From Vreelandella titanicae BH1 (GTDB taxonomy: Bacteria > Pseudomonadota > Gammaproteobacteria > Pseudomonadales > Halomonadaceae), in assembly GCF_000336575.1 (NCBI RefSeq), contig NZ_AOPO01000003.1:124001-188000 (forward strand): a DNA stretch of 64,000 nucleotides. The letters run 5' to 3'. The position numbers and the translations under genes are program-made. Shown here in pieces: positions 63,562 to 64,000 of the stretch (position 1 is the stretch's first letter; every line of letters starts with the position of its first letter). The notes under the pieces are model-generated. The model searched no databases. It was not told the DNA's origin and was given only the letters and a program-made list of their open reading frames with translations.

Positions 63562-64000
63562 ATGATCAGAGGGGCGAATATCTCCATTGCCCAACTTCGC
63601 GCGCTGATTGCCGTGGCGGAAGCGCAGTCTTATACCCGTGCTGCGGAGCGCCTTGGCGTTAGCCAGTCGGGGGTGAGTCATTCCATGCAGGCACTGGAGA
63701 AGCTGGCGTGTGGCCCGCTGATCATAAAAAGCCCAGAAGGGCTAGTACCCACCGTGCTAGGGGAGTTAGTGCTTACTAGCGCCAGGAAGGTAATAGGTGA
63801 ACTTCAGGTATTAAGCCAGCAAGTGGGGCAGTTTCATAACGAGGTGGATGAAGCGCTAAAAATAGGCGTTATTCCTAGCGCGTTATCTGGCTGGTTGGCG
63901 CCCCAGCTTGCGAGCTTTACGAGCCGCTACCCAGAAGCCATTAGCCTTGTACTGGAAGGTATGGAAGAAGAGATAAAGGAGTGGGTGGAAAGCGGTGTTA
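63562..64000 (+). CDS. LysR-family transcriptional regulator (3' end cut off)
   Basis: The first 146 codons of a LysR regulator. The HTH domain is MIRGANISIAQLRALIAVAEAQSYTRAAERLGVSQSGVSHSMQALEKLACGPLI and the start of the effector domain is IGVIPSALSGWLAPQLASFTSRYPEAISLVLEG. GAGGAG precedes the ATG. It probably regulates the divergent EamA gene. The frame is open at the window end. Confidence 0.9.
   Translation, partial: MIRGANISIAQLRALIAVAEAQSYTRAAERLGVSQSGVSHSMQALEKLACGPLIIKSPEGLVPTVLGELVLTSARKVIGELQVLSQQVGQFHNEVDEALKIGVIPSALSGWLAPQLASFTSRYPEAISLVLEGMEEEIKEWVESGV

Overview
This window looks like chromosomal DNA of a halophilic gammaproteobacterium of the Halomonas/Vreelandella group. That assignment is an inference from gene content and order, protein style (acidic, Ala/Glu-rich) and moderately high GC; it was not tested by a database search. 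Positions 1-44060 are mostly core genome, and 44061-64000 are mostly accessory.

Core part. 1-6267 is the cytochrome c maturation operon ccmBCDEFGHI, with overlapping or very close genes; ccmB is cut by the window edge. Then come smc, zipA, ligA and a YheU-family gene, a cluster of 119-bp repeats, mnmC, a YciI-family gene, a PHP phosphoesterase, a YciO/Sua5 protein, a periplasmic HAD phosphatase, a voltage-gated-type K+ channel with a C-terminal zinc ribbon, a CYTH protein, a PhoU-like plus Pit phosphate uptake pair, and argA. A class III aminotransferase with a carboxymuconolactone decarboxylase-like gene faces an RpiR regulator, followed by an SDR oxidoreductase, two hypothetical genes and xseA. 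Next is a four-gene ABC importer of the polyamine/opine/phosphonate type with a LOG-family gene and a DeoR regulator. The same 20-bp sequence lies before both transcription units and is a good candidate for the DeoR operator. OGFr-like, PD-(D/E)XK and DsbA/FrnE-like genes follow, then guaB and guaA.

The stretch between xseA and guaA has been broken up repeatedly. Two decayed copies of the first 17-23 codons of xseA lie at 38604-38654 and 40085-40153, in the same orientation as intact xseA. In E. coli xseA is the divergent neighbour of guaB. The relics therefore suggest that the transporter block and the OGFr/nuclease block were inserted between guaB and xseA, each leaving a duplicated xseA start.

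Accessory part. The 3' end of guaA, a known island integration site, is duplicated as a 14-bp direct repeat (44048-44061 and 48972-48985). It brackets 4.9 kb holding one 1296-codon gene for a putative nuclease/STAND-type NTPase defence protein; no integrase remains. Beyond it are a hairpin that could be the displaced guaA terminator, an IS481-type transposase remnant, and a three-gene operon (Cap4-type nuclease, middle component, SMC/Rad50-like ATPase with zinc hook) with the organisation of Lamassu/DdmABC (ABC-three-component) defence systems. Then come a Fic gene with an in-frame amber stop and a CmlA/FloR-like efflux gene with an apparent leader-peptide attenuator.

The last segment (about 57.5-62.6 kb) is an AT-rich cassette: a small ParB/Srx-fold protein (possible free-serine kinase like SbnI/SerK), SbnB, SbnA, an Lrp regulator and a RarD/EamA-type transporter. 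It should make L-2,3-diaminopropionate and may export it; no NRPS or siderophore genes are visible. It is flanked by two diverged copies of an EamA transporter gene plus the start of a divergent LysR gene, as expected if the cassette entered by recombination within that locus. Both EamA copies carry a one-base frameshift in a C run.
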